NCBI GenBank assembly: GCA_910588155.1 | Contig: CAJUPB010000017.1 | Location: 1-28,276, forward strand | DNA length: 28,276 nucleotides | Direction: 5' to 3' | Origin: an uncultured Christensenellaceae bacterium | GTDB taxonomy: Bacteria; Bacillota; Clostridia; Christensenellales; Pumilibacteraceae | Part shown: one piece after another, positions 1 through 9,400 of the stretch | Layout: every line of letters begins with the position of its first letter | Position numbering within the stretch: the first letter of the stretch is position 1 | Translations under genes and position numbers: made by a program | Notes under the pieces: model-generated | Databases searched by the model: none | The model's input: the letters and a program-made list of their open reading frames with translations, nothing else | Told to the model about the DNA's origin: nothing

Positions 1-189
1 CTTGCTTGTCACGACTCGGTCGAACTTTAAAAGGACTCGCCTGCACGGCTCGTGAATTTTAGCATTTTGTTTGTGTCAATGCGCTCGCTCGGCTGAACGG
101 AGAAACTTGTTTTTCTTGTCCGTTGATTTTTGCCCGTCGGCCCTGAACTTATGAGTTGACAATCGAACACGTGTTATCAATAGTGTTAT
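1..189. other. Non-coding left edge of the window
   Basis: I see no credible gene here. The only sizeable open frame nearby (156-389) runs through the terminator and the ppdK promoter and is not believable. The stretch contains a repeat-like element (35-96) and a small hairpin with arms AACGGA (96-101) and TCCGTT (119-124), followed by a short T run (126-130). The hairpin could be a weak terminator or the end of a small RNA. Whatever gene is closed by the terminator at 190-242 probably lies to the left of the window. Confidence 0.4.
35..96 (-). repeat. Dispersed-repeat-like element, left copy (inverted relative to right copy)
   Basis: Read on the minus strand this element has two blocks: tcagccgagcgagcgcat (complement of 79-96) and cacgagccgtgcaggcgagt (complement of 35-54), separated by 24 bases. 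The same two blocks occur in the same order on the plus strand at 28168-28221, with one mismatch in the first block and a two-base indel in the second. Neither copy lies in a gene. This fits a short intergenic repeat family, but only two copies are visible, so the family itself is inference. Confidence 0.5.
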
Positions 190-242
190 CCGCCTTGCCG
201 ACATCCGAAAACGGCGAAAGCAGGGCGGGTTTTATATTTTTT
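190..242 (+). terminator. Intrinsic terminator for an upstream gene outside the window
   Basis: The arms CCGCCTTGC (190-198) and GCAGGGCGG (220-228) pair over nine positions with one T-G wobble. A nested CCG-aaaa-CGG helix (205-214) sits inside the loop. The T-rich run TTTTATATTTTTT (230-242) follows directly. It lies just before the ppdK promoter, so it would insulate ppdK from transcription entering from the left. Confidence 0.75.
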
Positions 243-263
243 GTGAAATATGGGGTCAAACCC

Positions 264-292
264 TTGCGCAAACGCCCTTTGTATGATATAAT
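264..292 (+). promoter_or_regulatory. Promoter of ppdK (extended -10)
   Basis: The -35 box is TTGCGC (264-269), the spacer is 17 bp and the -10 box is a perfect TATAAT (287-292), with an extended -10 TG at 284-285. Transcription should start near 299, giving a leader of about 80 nucleotides before the ATG at 379. The perfect, extended -10 would compensate for the imperfect -35. This is a housekeeping sigma-A-type promoter by pattern. Confidence 0.8.
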
Positions 293-378
293 TACGTTTG
301 CGGGAAGTTGCGCATCGAAAGAGCGGCGGACTGCGTCAAAACGAATAATTTTAAAAAGAAGGAGAGTAAGAAAACAGT

Positions 379-3027
379 ATGGCGAATAAGAAGTACGTCT
401 ATATGTTCAAAGAGGGCGACGCCAAAATGCGCGAGCTGCTCGGCGGCAAGGGCGCGAACCTTGCGGAGATGACGAAAATCGGGCTTCCCGTGCCGCAGGG
501 TTTCACGATAAGCACCGAGGCTTGCACGCAGTACTACGAGGACGGCAGAAAAATCAACGACGCTATCCAGAAAGAAATAATGGAAAACATCGTTAAAATG
601 GAAAAGGAAACGGGCAAGAAGTTCGGCGACAAGAAAAACCCGCTTTTGGTTTCCGTCCGCAGCGGTGCAAGAGCGTCTATGCCCGGTATGATGGACACGA
701 TTTTGAACCTCGGCTTAAACGACGAGGTCGTCGAAGTTCTCGCAAAGCAGTCGAACAATCCCCGTTGGGCTTGGGACTGTTACAGAAGATTCATTCAGAT
801 GTTCTCCGACGTCGTTATGGAAGTCGGCAAGAAATATTTCGAAAAACTCATCGACGAGATGAAAGAGAAGAAGGGCGTAACGCAGGACGTGGAACTTTCC
901 GCGGACGACTTGAAACAGCTTGCCAACCAGTTCAAGGCGGAATATAAGAAACAGCTCGGCAAAGACTTCCCGTCCGACCCCAAAGAGCAGCTTTTCGAGG
1001 CAATCAAAGCCGTGTTCCGTTCGTGGGACAACCCCCGTGCGAACATATACCGTATGGACCACGACATTCCGTATTCGTGGGGTACCGCGGTAAACGTGCA
1101 GATGATGGCGTTCGGCAACCTCGGCGACACTTCCGGCACGGGCGTGGCATTCACGCGTAACCCCGCAACCGGCGAAAAGGGTCTTATGGGCGAGTTCCTC
1201 GTGAACGCGCAGGGCGAAGACGTCGTCGCGGGCGTCCGCACTCCTATGCCGATAGAGCAGATGAAAGAAGTTTTCCCCGAAGCATACGCGCAATTCCAGG
1301 ACGTATGCAAGACGTTGGAAAACCACTACCGCGATATGCAGGATATGGAGTTCACAATCGAAAACAAGAAGCTCTATATGCTCCAAACCCGTAACGGCAA
1401 GCGTACCGCAGCCGCGGCTATAAAGATTGCCTGCGACCTCATCGACGAGGGAATGATAAACGAAAAAGAAGCGCTTATGCAGATAGACGCCAAGTCGCTG
1501 GATATGTTGCTTCACCCGACTTTCGACCCGAAAGCGCTGAAAGAAGCCGACAAGAATAACGTGATAGGAAAGGGCATAGCTGCGTCTCCCGGCGCGGCGG
1601 CAGGCTCGATAGTGTTCACTGCGGAAGACGCAGTGGCGCAGGGTAAGCAGGGCAAGAAAGTCGTGCTCGTCAGATTGGAAACTTCCCCCGAGGATATCGA
1701 GGGTATGAAGTACGCGCAGGGTATATTGACGGTGCGCGGCGGTCAGACTTCGCACGCGGCTGTCGTCGCCCGCGGTATGGGCACCTGCTGTGTCTCGGGT
1801 TGCGGCGAAATAAAGATGGACGAGGAGAACAAGAAGTTCACCTTGAAAGGCAAGACCTACAAAGAGGGCGACTCCATTTCGCTCGACGGCTCCACGGGCA
1901 ACATCTACGAGGGACTTATCCCCACCGTTCCCGCCGACCCGAACAGCGGATACTTCGGAAAGATTATGCAACTCGCCGACAAGTATAAGGCGCTCGGCGT
2001 CAGAACCAACGCCGACACTCCGGGCGACGCAAAACAGGCTGCGGCATTCGGAGCGCAGGGTATCGGTCTTTGCCGTACCGAACATATGTTCTTCGGCGAG
2101 GGCAGAATAGATAAATTCCGCGAGATGATTTGCTCGGAAACCTTGGAAGAAAGAGAGGCTGCGCTCGGTAAGATAGAGCCTATGCAGCAGAAAGACTTCG
2201 AGGGTCTGTTCGAAGCTCTCGGCGGTTATCCCGTCACGATAAGATTCCTCGACCCGCCTTTGCACGAATTCGTCCCGACCGACGAGAACGATATAAAAGC
2301 GCTTGCGGAATCGCAGGGTAAGTCGGTGGAGAGAATCAAGCAGTTCATAACCGACTTGCACGAATTCAACCCGATGATGGGTCATCGCGGCTGCCGTTTG
2401 ACGGTAACATATCCCGAAATTGCCGTTATGCAGACGAAAGCCATAATAAAAGCGGCGATAAACGTCAAGAAAAAGCACCCCGATTGGAACATCGTTCCCG
2501 AGATTATGATACCGCTCACGGGCGAAGTTAAGGAAATGAAGTTCGTCAAGGATATCGTCGTCAAAACCGCCGACGAGGTAATCGCAAAGGCGAAGTCCGA
2601 CTTGAAGTATGAGGTCGGCACAATGATAGAGATACCCAGAGCGGCTTTGACTGCGGACGAAATCGCAAAAGAGGCGGAGTTCTTCTGCTTCGGAACGAAC
2701 GACTTGACGCAGATGACGTTCGGTTTCTCCCGCGACGACGCAGGCAAATTCCTGCCTTCGTACTATATGAACAAGATATACGAGTCCGACCCGTTTGCGC
2801 GTCTGGATACGACGGGTGTGGGCAAGTTGATGGAAACGGCTGTCGAGCTCGGCAGAAAGACCCGCAAGAATATGCATTGCGGAATCTGCGGCGAACACGG
2901 CGGCGACCCGTCGAGCATCGAGTTCTGCCACAAAATCGGCTTGAACTACGTTTCCTGCTCGCCGTACAGAGTCCCCATCGCCCGCCTTGCCGCCGCACAA
3001 GCCAACATCAAAAACCCGAGAAAGTAA
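379..3027 (+). CDS. ppdK: Pyruvate, phosphate dikinase
   Basis: This cytosolic enzyme interconverts pyruvate + ATP + Pi with PEP + AMP + PPi; in fermentative Clostridia it commonly works glycolytically or anaplerotically with PPi. At 882 residues it matches the full-length family. The N-terminal nucleotide-binding domain opens with LGGKGANLAEM (about residues 22-32) and includes SVRSGARASMPGMMDTI. The central swivelling domain has the phosphohistidine motif GGQTSHAAVVARG with His459 as the phospho-carrier. The C-terminal PEP/pyruvate barrel ends with the HCGICGEHGGDP signature, whose catalytic cysteine is Cys837. The ATG at 379 is preceded by AGAAGGAG (357-364), a slightly long spacing. The gene has its own promoter (264-292) and terminator (3053-3086), so it appears monocistronic and functionally separate from the locus downstream. 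All key residues I can check are present. Confidence 0.98.
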   Translation: MANKKYVYMFKEGDAKMRELLGGKGANLAEMTKIGLPVPQGFTISTEACTQYYEDGRKINDAIQKEIMENIVKMEKETGKKFGDKKNPLLVSVRSGARASMPGMMDTILNLGLNDEVVEVLAKQSNNPRWAWDCYRRFIQMFSDVVMEVGKKYFEKLIDEMKEKKGVTQDVELSADDLKQLANQFKAEYKKQLGKDFPSDPKEQLFEAIKAVFRSWDNPRANIYRMDHDIPYSWGTAVNVQMMAFGNLGDTSGTGVAFTRNPATGEKGLMGEFLVNAQGEDVVAGVRTPMPIEQMKEVFPEAYAQFQDVCKTLENHYRDMQDMEFTIENKKLYMLQTRNGKRTAAAAIKIACDLIDEGMINEKEALMQIDAKSLDMLLHPTFDPKALKEADKNNVIGKGIAASPGAAAGSIVFTAEDAVAQGKQGKKVVLVRLETSPEDIEGMKYAQGILTVRGGQTSHAAVVARGMGTCCVSGCGEIKMDEENKKFTLKGKTYKEGDSISLDGSTGNIYEGLIPTVPADPNSGYFGKIMQLADKYKALGVRTNADTPGDAKQAAAFGAQGIGLCRTEHMFFGEGRIDKFREMICSETLEEREAALGKIEPMQQKDFEGLFEALGGYPVTIRFLDPPLHEFVPTDENDIKALAESQGKSVERIKQFITDLHEFNPMMGHRGCRLTVTYPEIAVMQTKAIIKAAINVKKKHPDWNIVPEIMIPLTGEVKEMKFVKDIVVKTADEVIAKAKSDLKYEVGTMIEIPRAALTADEIAKEAEFFCFGTNDLTQMTFGFSRDDAGKFLPSYYMNKIYESDPFARLDTTGVGKLMETAVELGRKTRKNMHCGICGEHGGDPSSIEFCHKIGLNYVSCSPYRVPIARLAAAQANIKNPRK

Positions 3028-3052
3028 AATCGGCTGTTACGTGAAATAAAAC

Positions 3053-3086
3053 AAGTCCCCCGAAGAGAAGGGGGACTTTTATTTTT
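3053..3086 (+). terminator. Intrinsic terminator of ppdK
   Basis: The arms AAGTCCCCC (3053-3061) and GGGGGACTT (3070-3078) form a perfect nine-pair stem with loop GAAGAGAA. The T-rich run TTTTATTTTT (3077-3086) follows. It begins 26 bases after the ppdK stop codon. It separates ppdK from the protease-transporter unit. Confidence 0.95.
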
Positions 3087-3095
3087 AACCATCCC

Positions 3096-3124
3096 CTGAC
3101 AAGCCGTGTTTTCCGTGTTATACT
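3096..3124 (+). promoter_or_regulatory. Upstream promoter candidate in the ppdK-protease gap
   Basis: A CTGACA (3096-3101; five of six matches to the -35 consensus) is separated by 17 bp from TATACT (3119-3124; five of six to the -10). Transcription would start near 3131, giving a leader of over 300 nucleotides to the protease, or a separate short RNA. It overlaps one arm of an inverted repeat (GTGTTAT 3115-3121 / ATAACAC 3149-3155), which could be an operator or simply RNA structure. Confidence 0.4.
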
Positions 3125-3130
3125 GACAAT

Positions 3131-3164
3131 ATCCCTTAAACAGGTGGGATAACACAGAAATCCC
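3131..3164 (+). promoter_or_regulatory. Competing-hairpin element ATCCC-GGGAT-ATCCC
   Basis: Three short segments, ATCCC (3131-3135), GGGAT (3146-3150) and ATCCC (3160-3164), allow two mutually exclusive hairpins at the start of a transcript from the 3096-3124 promoter candidate. ACAGG (3140-3144) and CCTGT (3163-3167) could extend the second structure. A third inverted repeat (GTGTTAT/ATAACAC) also overlaps. The stems are short, so this is only suggestive of an RNA switch, and I recognise no known riboswitch class. Confidence 0.25.
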
Positions 3165-3262
3165 TGTCGCAAAGAAAGAAAAAAATATTGCAAAACCCCG
3201 ACCGAGAAAGGCAGGGCTTTCCTTTAATCCGTTAAATTGATAAATTTTTTTTACATATTTAC

Positions 3263-3292
3263 TTGACATATTCGGCGAAAAAAGTGTACAAT
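3263..3292 (+). promoter_or_regulatory. Main promoter of the protease-transporter unit
   Basis: A perfect -35 TTGACA (3263-3268), an 18-bp spacer and -10 TACAAT (3287-3292) are present. An A/T tract (3242-3260) directly upstream resembles an UP element. Transcription should start near 3299, leaving a leader of about 145 nucleotides before the protease ATG at 3445. Confidence 0.8.
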
Positions 3293-3298
3293 AAAACA

Positions 3299-3444
3299 AA
3301 TTACTATTTTTCAGGGCGACTATGAGGTCGGACGCTTTGTTTGAAAACCGTGTTTTTTACGGGCGAAAAAGGCTTGCGTAAAAGCAAGTCGGGGTCGGCT
3401 GCGAATCATTCGGCGACGGCTCGGGTCGAAAGGACAAACCTCCA
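3299..3444 (+). other. Long 5' leader of the protease gene
   Basis: About 145 nucleotides of untranslated RNA precede the protease start. It contains small inverted repeats: CGAC..GTCG near the 5' end, CCGT..ACGG around 3349-3364 and CTTGC-gtaaaa-GCAAG around 3374-3389. A G-rich stretch and the ribosome binding site AAAGGA (3429-3434), ten bases before the ATG, follow. I do not recognise a named riboswitch or T-box. An untested regulatory leader is possible; nothing else is seen in it. Confidence 0.35.
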
Positions 3445-6400
3445 ATGTTTAAAAAACTTTCAGCAAAAATATTGGCATTGCTACTGTGCGCAACGATGGT
3501 TATGGGTGCAGGCGTCGGAATGCTCGATTTCGGCGCGGGAGTGAGCGCTCCCGAAACTTCGGGGGGGGGACGCTCTGATTTAGAAAACGTGACGGGGCAG
3601 TACAGCCTCGACGCAATCAAGGAAAGTCAATACGATAAATCGCTGGTTTCCGAAAAACCCGAATACCTTACGGGCAAGGGCAGCGTCATCGTTAAAATAG
3701 AGGGCGACGACCTCTATAATTACTATGAGAAAAACGGAGCGAAAACGGAATTCTCCGACTTCGTCTCTTCGCCTGCGGGCAAACGCTATACAGACGGTTT
3801 GAAGGACAAACAGCACAGAGTCCTCGCCGCAATGAAAAAGAGGGGAATAGCGTACGAATTGAGATATTCGTACACAGCCGTGACCAATGCCTTTTCGGTG
3901 GAGGTCGATTATTCCGATGTCGAAAATATAAGAGCAATAAACGGCGTGGAAAGCGTGTACTACGGCAATACGTACGCACAGCCCGAATACACCGTTTCCG
4001 AAAACAACGCAAACGTATATTCCACGGGTATATATGATTCTTCCGAAGTGGGTTACGACGGCGCGGGAACCGTTGTCGCCGTTCTCGATACGGGACTCGA
4101 CTATACGCATAAGGCTTTCTCCCATATGCCGAAAAATACGGCGGACATTTGGGATAAGGACTACGTGGAAAAACAATTCGGCGGTACGCTGGCAAAGACC
4201 GAGCGTATGCCTTCCGCTACCGTGGACGACGTGTACGTGAACGCTAAAGTTCCGTATGCTTTCGACTACGCCGACAACGATTGCAACGTATATCCTTCGT
4301 ATTCCACGCACGGCACGCACGTCGCGGGCATCATAGCGGGCAGGGACGAGGATAAAATAGTCGGCACGGACGAGGAAACGGGCGAAGAGGAAACTTTCGT
4401 CGGCGTCGCACCCGAAGCGCAGCTCGTCATAATGAAAGTGTTCACCGACGATTTGGACAGCAAATTACTCGGCGGCGCGGATACCGACGACATTCTCGCG
4501 GCGGTGCACGATTGCGCCGTTCTCGGCGTGGACGTAATAAATATGAGTTTGGGCTCGTCCGGCGGCTTTTCTTCGGAAAGCACGAACGAGTTTTTGTCGT
4601 TTGTTTACGATAAGGTGGAAAAGCTCGGCATAAGCCTCATCGTCGCCGCAGGCAACGAATCGAGTTCGGGTTACGGCGGCGGCAACGGTATGAACCTTGC
4701 TTCCAACCCCGATTCCGGCACGGTCGGCTCTCCGTCCACATACGGACACGCATTGTCCGTCGCCAGCATAAACGGTCAGAAATCGCCGTACTTCATCGCC
4801 AACGAGGCGGATAACGGCGGAACGCCGGCCTTCGTCACGAATGCGGCGGATATGAATTCCAACGACGTCAAGTTCGTCGAAGAACTGTTCGAAAAGTACG
4901 AAGAAGAAAATCCGAGTATGATAGATGCGGACGGCAGCCTGCGATTGAATTACGTGGTCGTCGGCGGCGTCGGCCGTACCAATAACTACACCCCGATAAT
5001 AACCCGCGAATTGAATAAGGGCAACACTATTGCTTTGGTCAGACGCGGTGACATATCGTTCTCCGAGAAAGTGCAAAACGCTATGAGCCGCGGTGCGGTC
5101 GGCGTTATAGTCTACAACAATCTTTCCGGCGAGATAAGAATGTCGCTCGCGGAGGTCGAAGACCCCGTGCCGACTTGCTCCATAAGCCTGAACGAGGGCA
5201 CGGCAATGGTCAACGGCGCAACGATGTCCAAAGGCACGATAACGCTGAACAAGAAGTATACGGCAGGTCCGTTTATGTCGTCGTTCAGCGGTCTCGGCGT
5301 CACGCCCGATTTGAAACTCAAACCCGAAATCACCGCTCACGGCGGCGAGATTTTGAGTGCCGTTCCCGGCGGTTACGACAAGTACAGCGGCACGAGTATG
5401 GCGTCTCCGAATATGGCGGGCGCAGTCGCGCTTTTGCGTCAGCACGTCAGAGAAGAGGGACTGACGGGCGTTGCGCTCAACGCGAGAATCAACCAATTGC
5501 TTATGAGCAGCGCGACAATCGCGCTGAATCCGGACGGCAACCCGTATTCGCCGAGAAAACAGGGCGCGGGTCTTGCCAATATCCTCGCCGCGGTAAACAC
5601 CCAGGCATACATAGCCGTACCCGACGGCAACGGCGGTTACCTCGACAAAACCAAAATAGAGTTCGGCGACGACGTCAAAAAGGGCGGCGTGTATACGGCG
5701 AAGTTCTCCGTAGTAAATCAGACGGCGGCGGAAATGCGCTATACGTTCTCGTCATACGTGTTCACAGAAACTCTCGCCATAAATAAAAAGACTGTCGAAG
5801 AGAATGCGTATATGCTCGACGACGCTCTCGTGACGTTCGACGCAAACGGCGTAAGCGGCGGAGAGGGCGACACGATAACCGTACCCGCCGGCGGCAAAAC
5901 CGATTTGACGGTTACCGTGACGCTGACCGAACGCGACAGACAATACCTCGACGAAAGTTTCGAAAACGGAATGTATGTTGAGGGATATTTCCGCTTGCTC
6001 AAAGAGGGCGACGCGTATTGCGATTTGAGCTTGCCTTTCCTGGCATTCTACGGCGATTGGTCCGCCGCGCCTTTGTTCGATTATTCGATATACGACTTGG
6101 CGATAACCGACGCCGACCCGACGATAGAGGACGAGGACAAACCGAAGGCATCCGCGCGCGAAACCACGCCGCTCGGACTTTTCAACGACGGCAAATACAT
6201 AATGCCGCTCGGCAGCTATCTGTACAACCAAAACGAAGAAGACGTCGAGATTTTCCCCAGCAGCGACAAAGCGTCGATTTCTATGTACGACACCGAAGCC
6301 AGAAGAACGGTCTACCAACTGTATATGATATACGGCGGACTGCTGCGCGGAGCAAAGACGTTGCACATAACGATAACCGACGCCGTGACGGGTGAAATAG

Positions 6401-9400
6401 TCTACGACAAGACGGAGAACAACGTCCGCAAGGCTTACGCAAACGGCGGAAACAACGTCGGCTCTCCGATAATGATAGAAATGAATCCCTACGAATGGGG
6501 ATTGGCAAATAACCGCGAATACATATTCAATATGAAAGGCACGCTGGATTGGAAAGACGGCAATGCGAACAACGACGAGTTCGAGTTCAATTTCCACGTC
6601 GACTACGAAGCTCCGAGCATCGAGTCTTACTCCGTCCGCTTCGAGCCTTATATGGACAATAAGGAGACCAAATACCGTATCTGGCTGGACGTCAACGTCT
6701 ACGACAACAGATACGTGGCATCTCTGCTGCCTTGCTACGTCAAAGACAATAAACTTATGCTTATGACGGAATATGTCATTCCCGTGAATTCTATGGCGAA
6801 CTCTCTGACGAAGGTATCGTTCGAAATAACGGACTTCTACGACGACTACTACGACGAGATTTATCTCGGCGTGGAAGACTACGCTATGAATCAGAGCCTG
6901 TACCGTCTGAATCTCACGAATGCGACGAAGTACTGCGACAAACTCGAATACGAACAGCAGGACGGCAAATTCGTTCAGACCGATACGCGCACGAGCACGA
7001 CGATAATAAACGGCGAACAGGTGAAAAGCGAATACGGCGTGTACAGCCTGACGCTTTCTCCGAACGAAGTGTATAAGATGAAAGCCGCGGTTACGCCTTC
7101 CGATACGTTCGCGTATAAACTCGATTGGCAGACCGGCAATTCCTCGGTGGCAGTCGCAAGCGAAAACGAGATTTTCGCAAAAAAAGCGGGCAGCACCGTG
7201 ATTTCCGTCAAGGACGGCAACGGCTTGACGAAAGCGCAGATAAACGTCAAAGTCGCGGGCGACGAACAGAAGAGCCCAACCCCCGAAAGACTGACTTTCC
7301 GTCCCGCGGTAAATAAGGACAATAATATTCAGTCTCTGGAACAGAACGGCACCACGATAGAACTCTATCCGAATACGAGATTGGAACTCAAAGTTGATGC
7401 CGAACCGTGGTATCTCACGGGCGGTCTGAAACTGAATTGGAGCAGTTCCAACCCCGACGTTGCGTCCGTAGACGAAAACGGCGTGCTCACGACGAAGAAA
7501 AAAGGCATAGCGTCGATAACCGTGTCGGCAGACGGCTTCGAGCGCGTCAGCGCAATGCTTCGCGTCAGTGTCGTCAGCGAATTCAGAATAGTAAATTACG
7601 TGCTGTACGAATACCACGGAAGCCCCGACGTTGTCATTCACGACGATTTGAACGTTATGATGATTGACGAGGATTGCTTCTCCGGCAACCGTTCCATAAC
7701 TTCCGTGACCCTGCCCAAGACGTTGACGGAAGTCGGCGAAAACTGTTTCAAGAACTGTACGGGCTTGCAGACCGTCACCATTCCCAGCGAAACCAACGTA
7801 ATAGGCAAAAGCGCGTTCGAAGGCTGCGTATCTCTCAAAAAGATAGTCTTGAAAACATTTGTGGACGAGGAGTACGACGCCGAGATGACGGGCGCGATAA
7901 CCGTCGCAAACCGCGGCTTCTACAATTGCATATCGCTTCAAGAAATAACCAATCCCACTCGCCTGACGACCGTCGGACGAGAGGCGTTCAAGGGTTGCAA
8001 ATCCTTGCGTACTCTCGACGTCACGGGTCTGGCGGTGTCGTATGAGAGCGCATTCGAAAACTGTACTTCGCTCTCCGAATTGAAACTGTCGGCGTTCACA
8101 AGCCCGTCGGTCAATATGTTCAAGGGCTGTACCGCTCTCGAAACGGTGACTTATCCTATGAAATCCGTTTCCGACGGGATGTTCTCCGGCTGTGTCAACC
8201 TCAAAACAATCACGTTTACCCAAAGCCTGTCTTACGTCGGCGCAGAAGCATTTGCGAATACATCGCTGACCTCCATCACGATTCCGGGCGGCGACGTAAG
8301 AATAGGCGCATACGCATTCAAGAACTGCGCGGAGCTGACGAGGTTTACCGTCGGCAGCGGCGCGCGCCTTAATTTCGTAGGTATCAAACCGTTCGACGGC
8401 TGTGCAAAGTTCACGGCTTTCGCTCTCGACGGCAATACGGATTACTTCGTGGACGGCGGAATACTCTACAATGCGGCAAAGACGCAAATAGTGTTCGTGC
8501 CGGAAGCAGTCACAAGCGTGACTTCTCTTCCGTCGTCGGTCACGGAAATAGGCAACAACGTTTTTGCGGGCAAGACTTCGCTGAAATCATTTAACTTCGC
8601 CGGTATAACAAAGATAGGCGACTATGCGTTCGCAGGCAGCGGACTGACGTCGGTTGCTCTTCCGTCAAGCGTGGAGTTCGTCGGCAAGGGCGCGTTCGAG
8701 GGTTGCGCGCAACTCTCCTCCGTCGATATCTCTGGCGCGAGAACGGACTCGATTTCCGACTTCCTGTTCAAGTCCTGCGACTCTCTCAAATCCGTGAGAC
8801 TTCCCGTCGGCGTTACTTCGATAGGAGACGGCGCGTTTGAAAATACGCCGATTCAGTCGATTGATTTCAACGGCGCACCGATAGTTTCCATCGGCGAAAA
8901 CGCATTTATGTCCACGCGGCTTTCGAAAGCGGAACTGCCTTCGTCCGTCAGAAAAATAGGCGCGGGCGCATTCTCCCGCATACCTTCTCTGTCGTCGGCA
9001 GTCATTCCCGCGATAACCGAAATGGGCAGGGGCGCGTTCGAAGGCTGTTCCGTGCTGTCGTCGGTCACGATTGCGGACGGCGCGACGGTAATAGGCGAAG
9101 ACGCTTTCGCTTGGAGACCCGACGGCTTGAACACCGCGACGTCTCCGCTTAAAAATGTGACAATTCCCGACAGCGTGCAAACGATAGGCGCGGGCGCGTT
9201 CTATAACTGCTCGTCTCTCAAAGAAGTCAACCTGAAAGGTGTGCAAACGATAGGCGCGGCGGCATTCTATGCAAGCGGCATAATCGGCGTCGACACTTCG
9301 GCTGCGTCGATAGGCGAATTGGCTTTCTGTGACTGTAAGTCGCTGACAAGCGCGAAGATAAACGGAGCGAAATATATAGGCGTAGGCGCGTTCCTTGGCT

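Noticed and set aside
156..389. Open frame of 77 codons upstream of ppdK
   Set aside because: It runs through the terminator (190-242) and the ppdK promoter, lacks a ribosome binding site and overlaps the ppdK start.
715..3000. 761-codon antisense open frame over ppdK
   Set aside because: ppdK on the plus strand is unmistakable over its full length; the antisense frame reflects codon bias and its translation resembles no known protein.
3472..3504. Possible lipobox in the protease signal peptide (cysteine after LALLL)
   Set aside because: The residues before the cysteine (LLL) do not fit the lipobox pattern and the protein has a separate C-terminal membrane anchor.
5752..8487. 911-codon antisense open frame over the protease
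   Set aside because: It is antisense to continuous, domain-rich protease sequence and has no start context or recognisable family.
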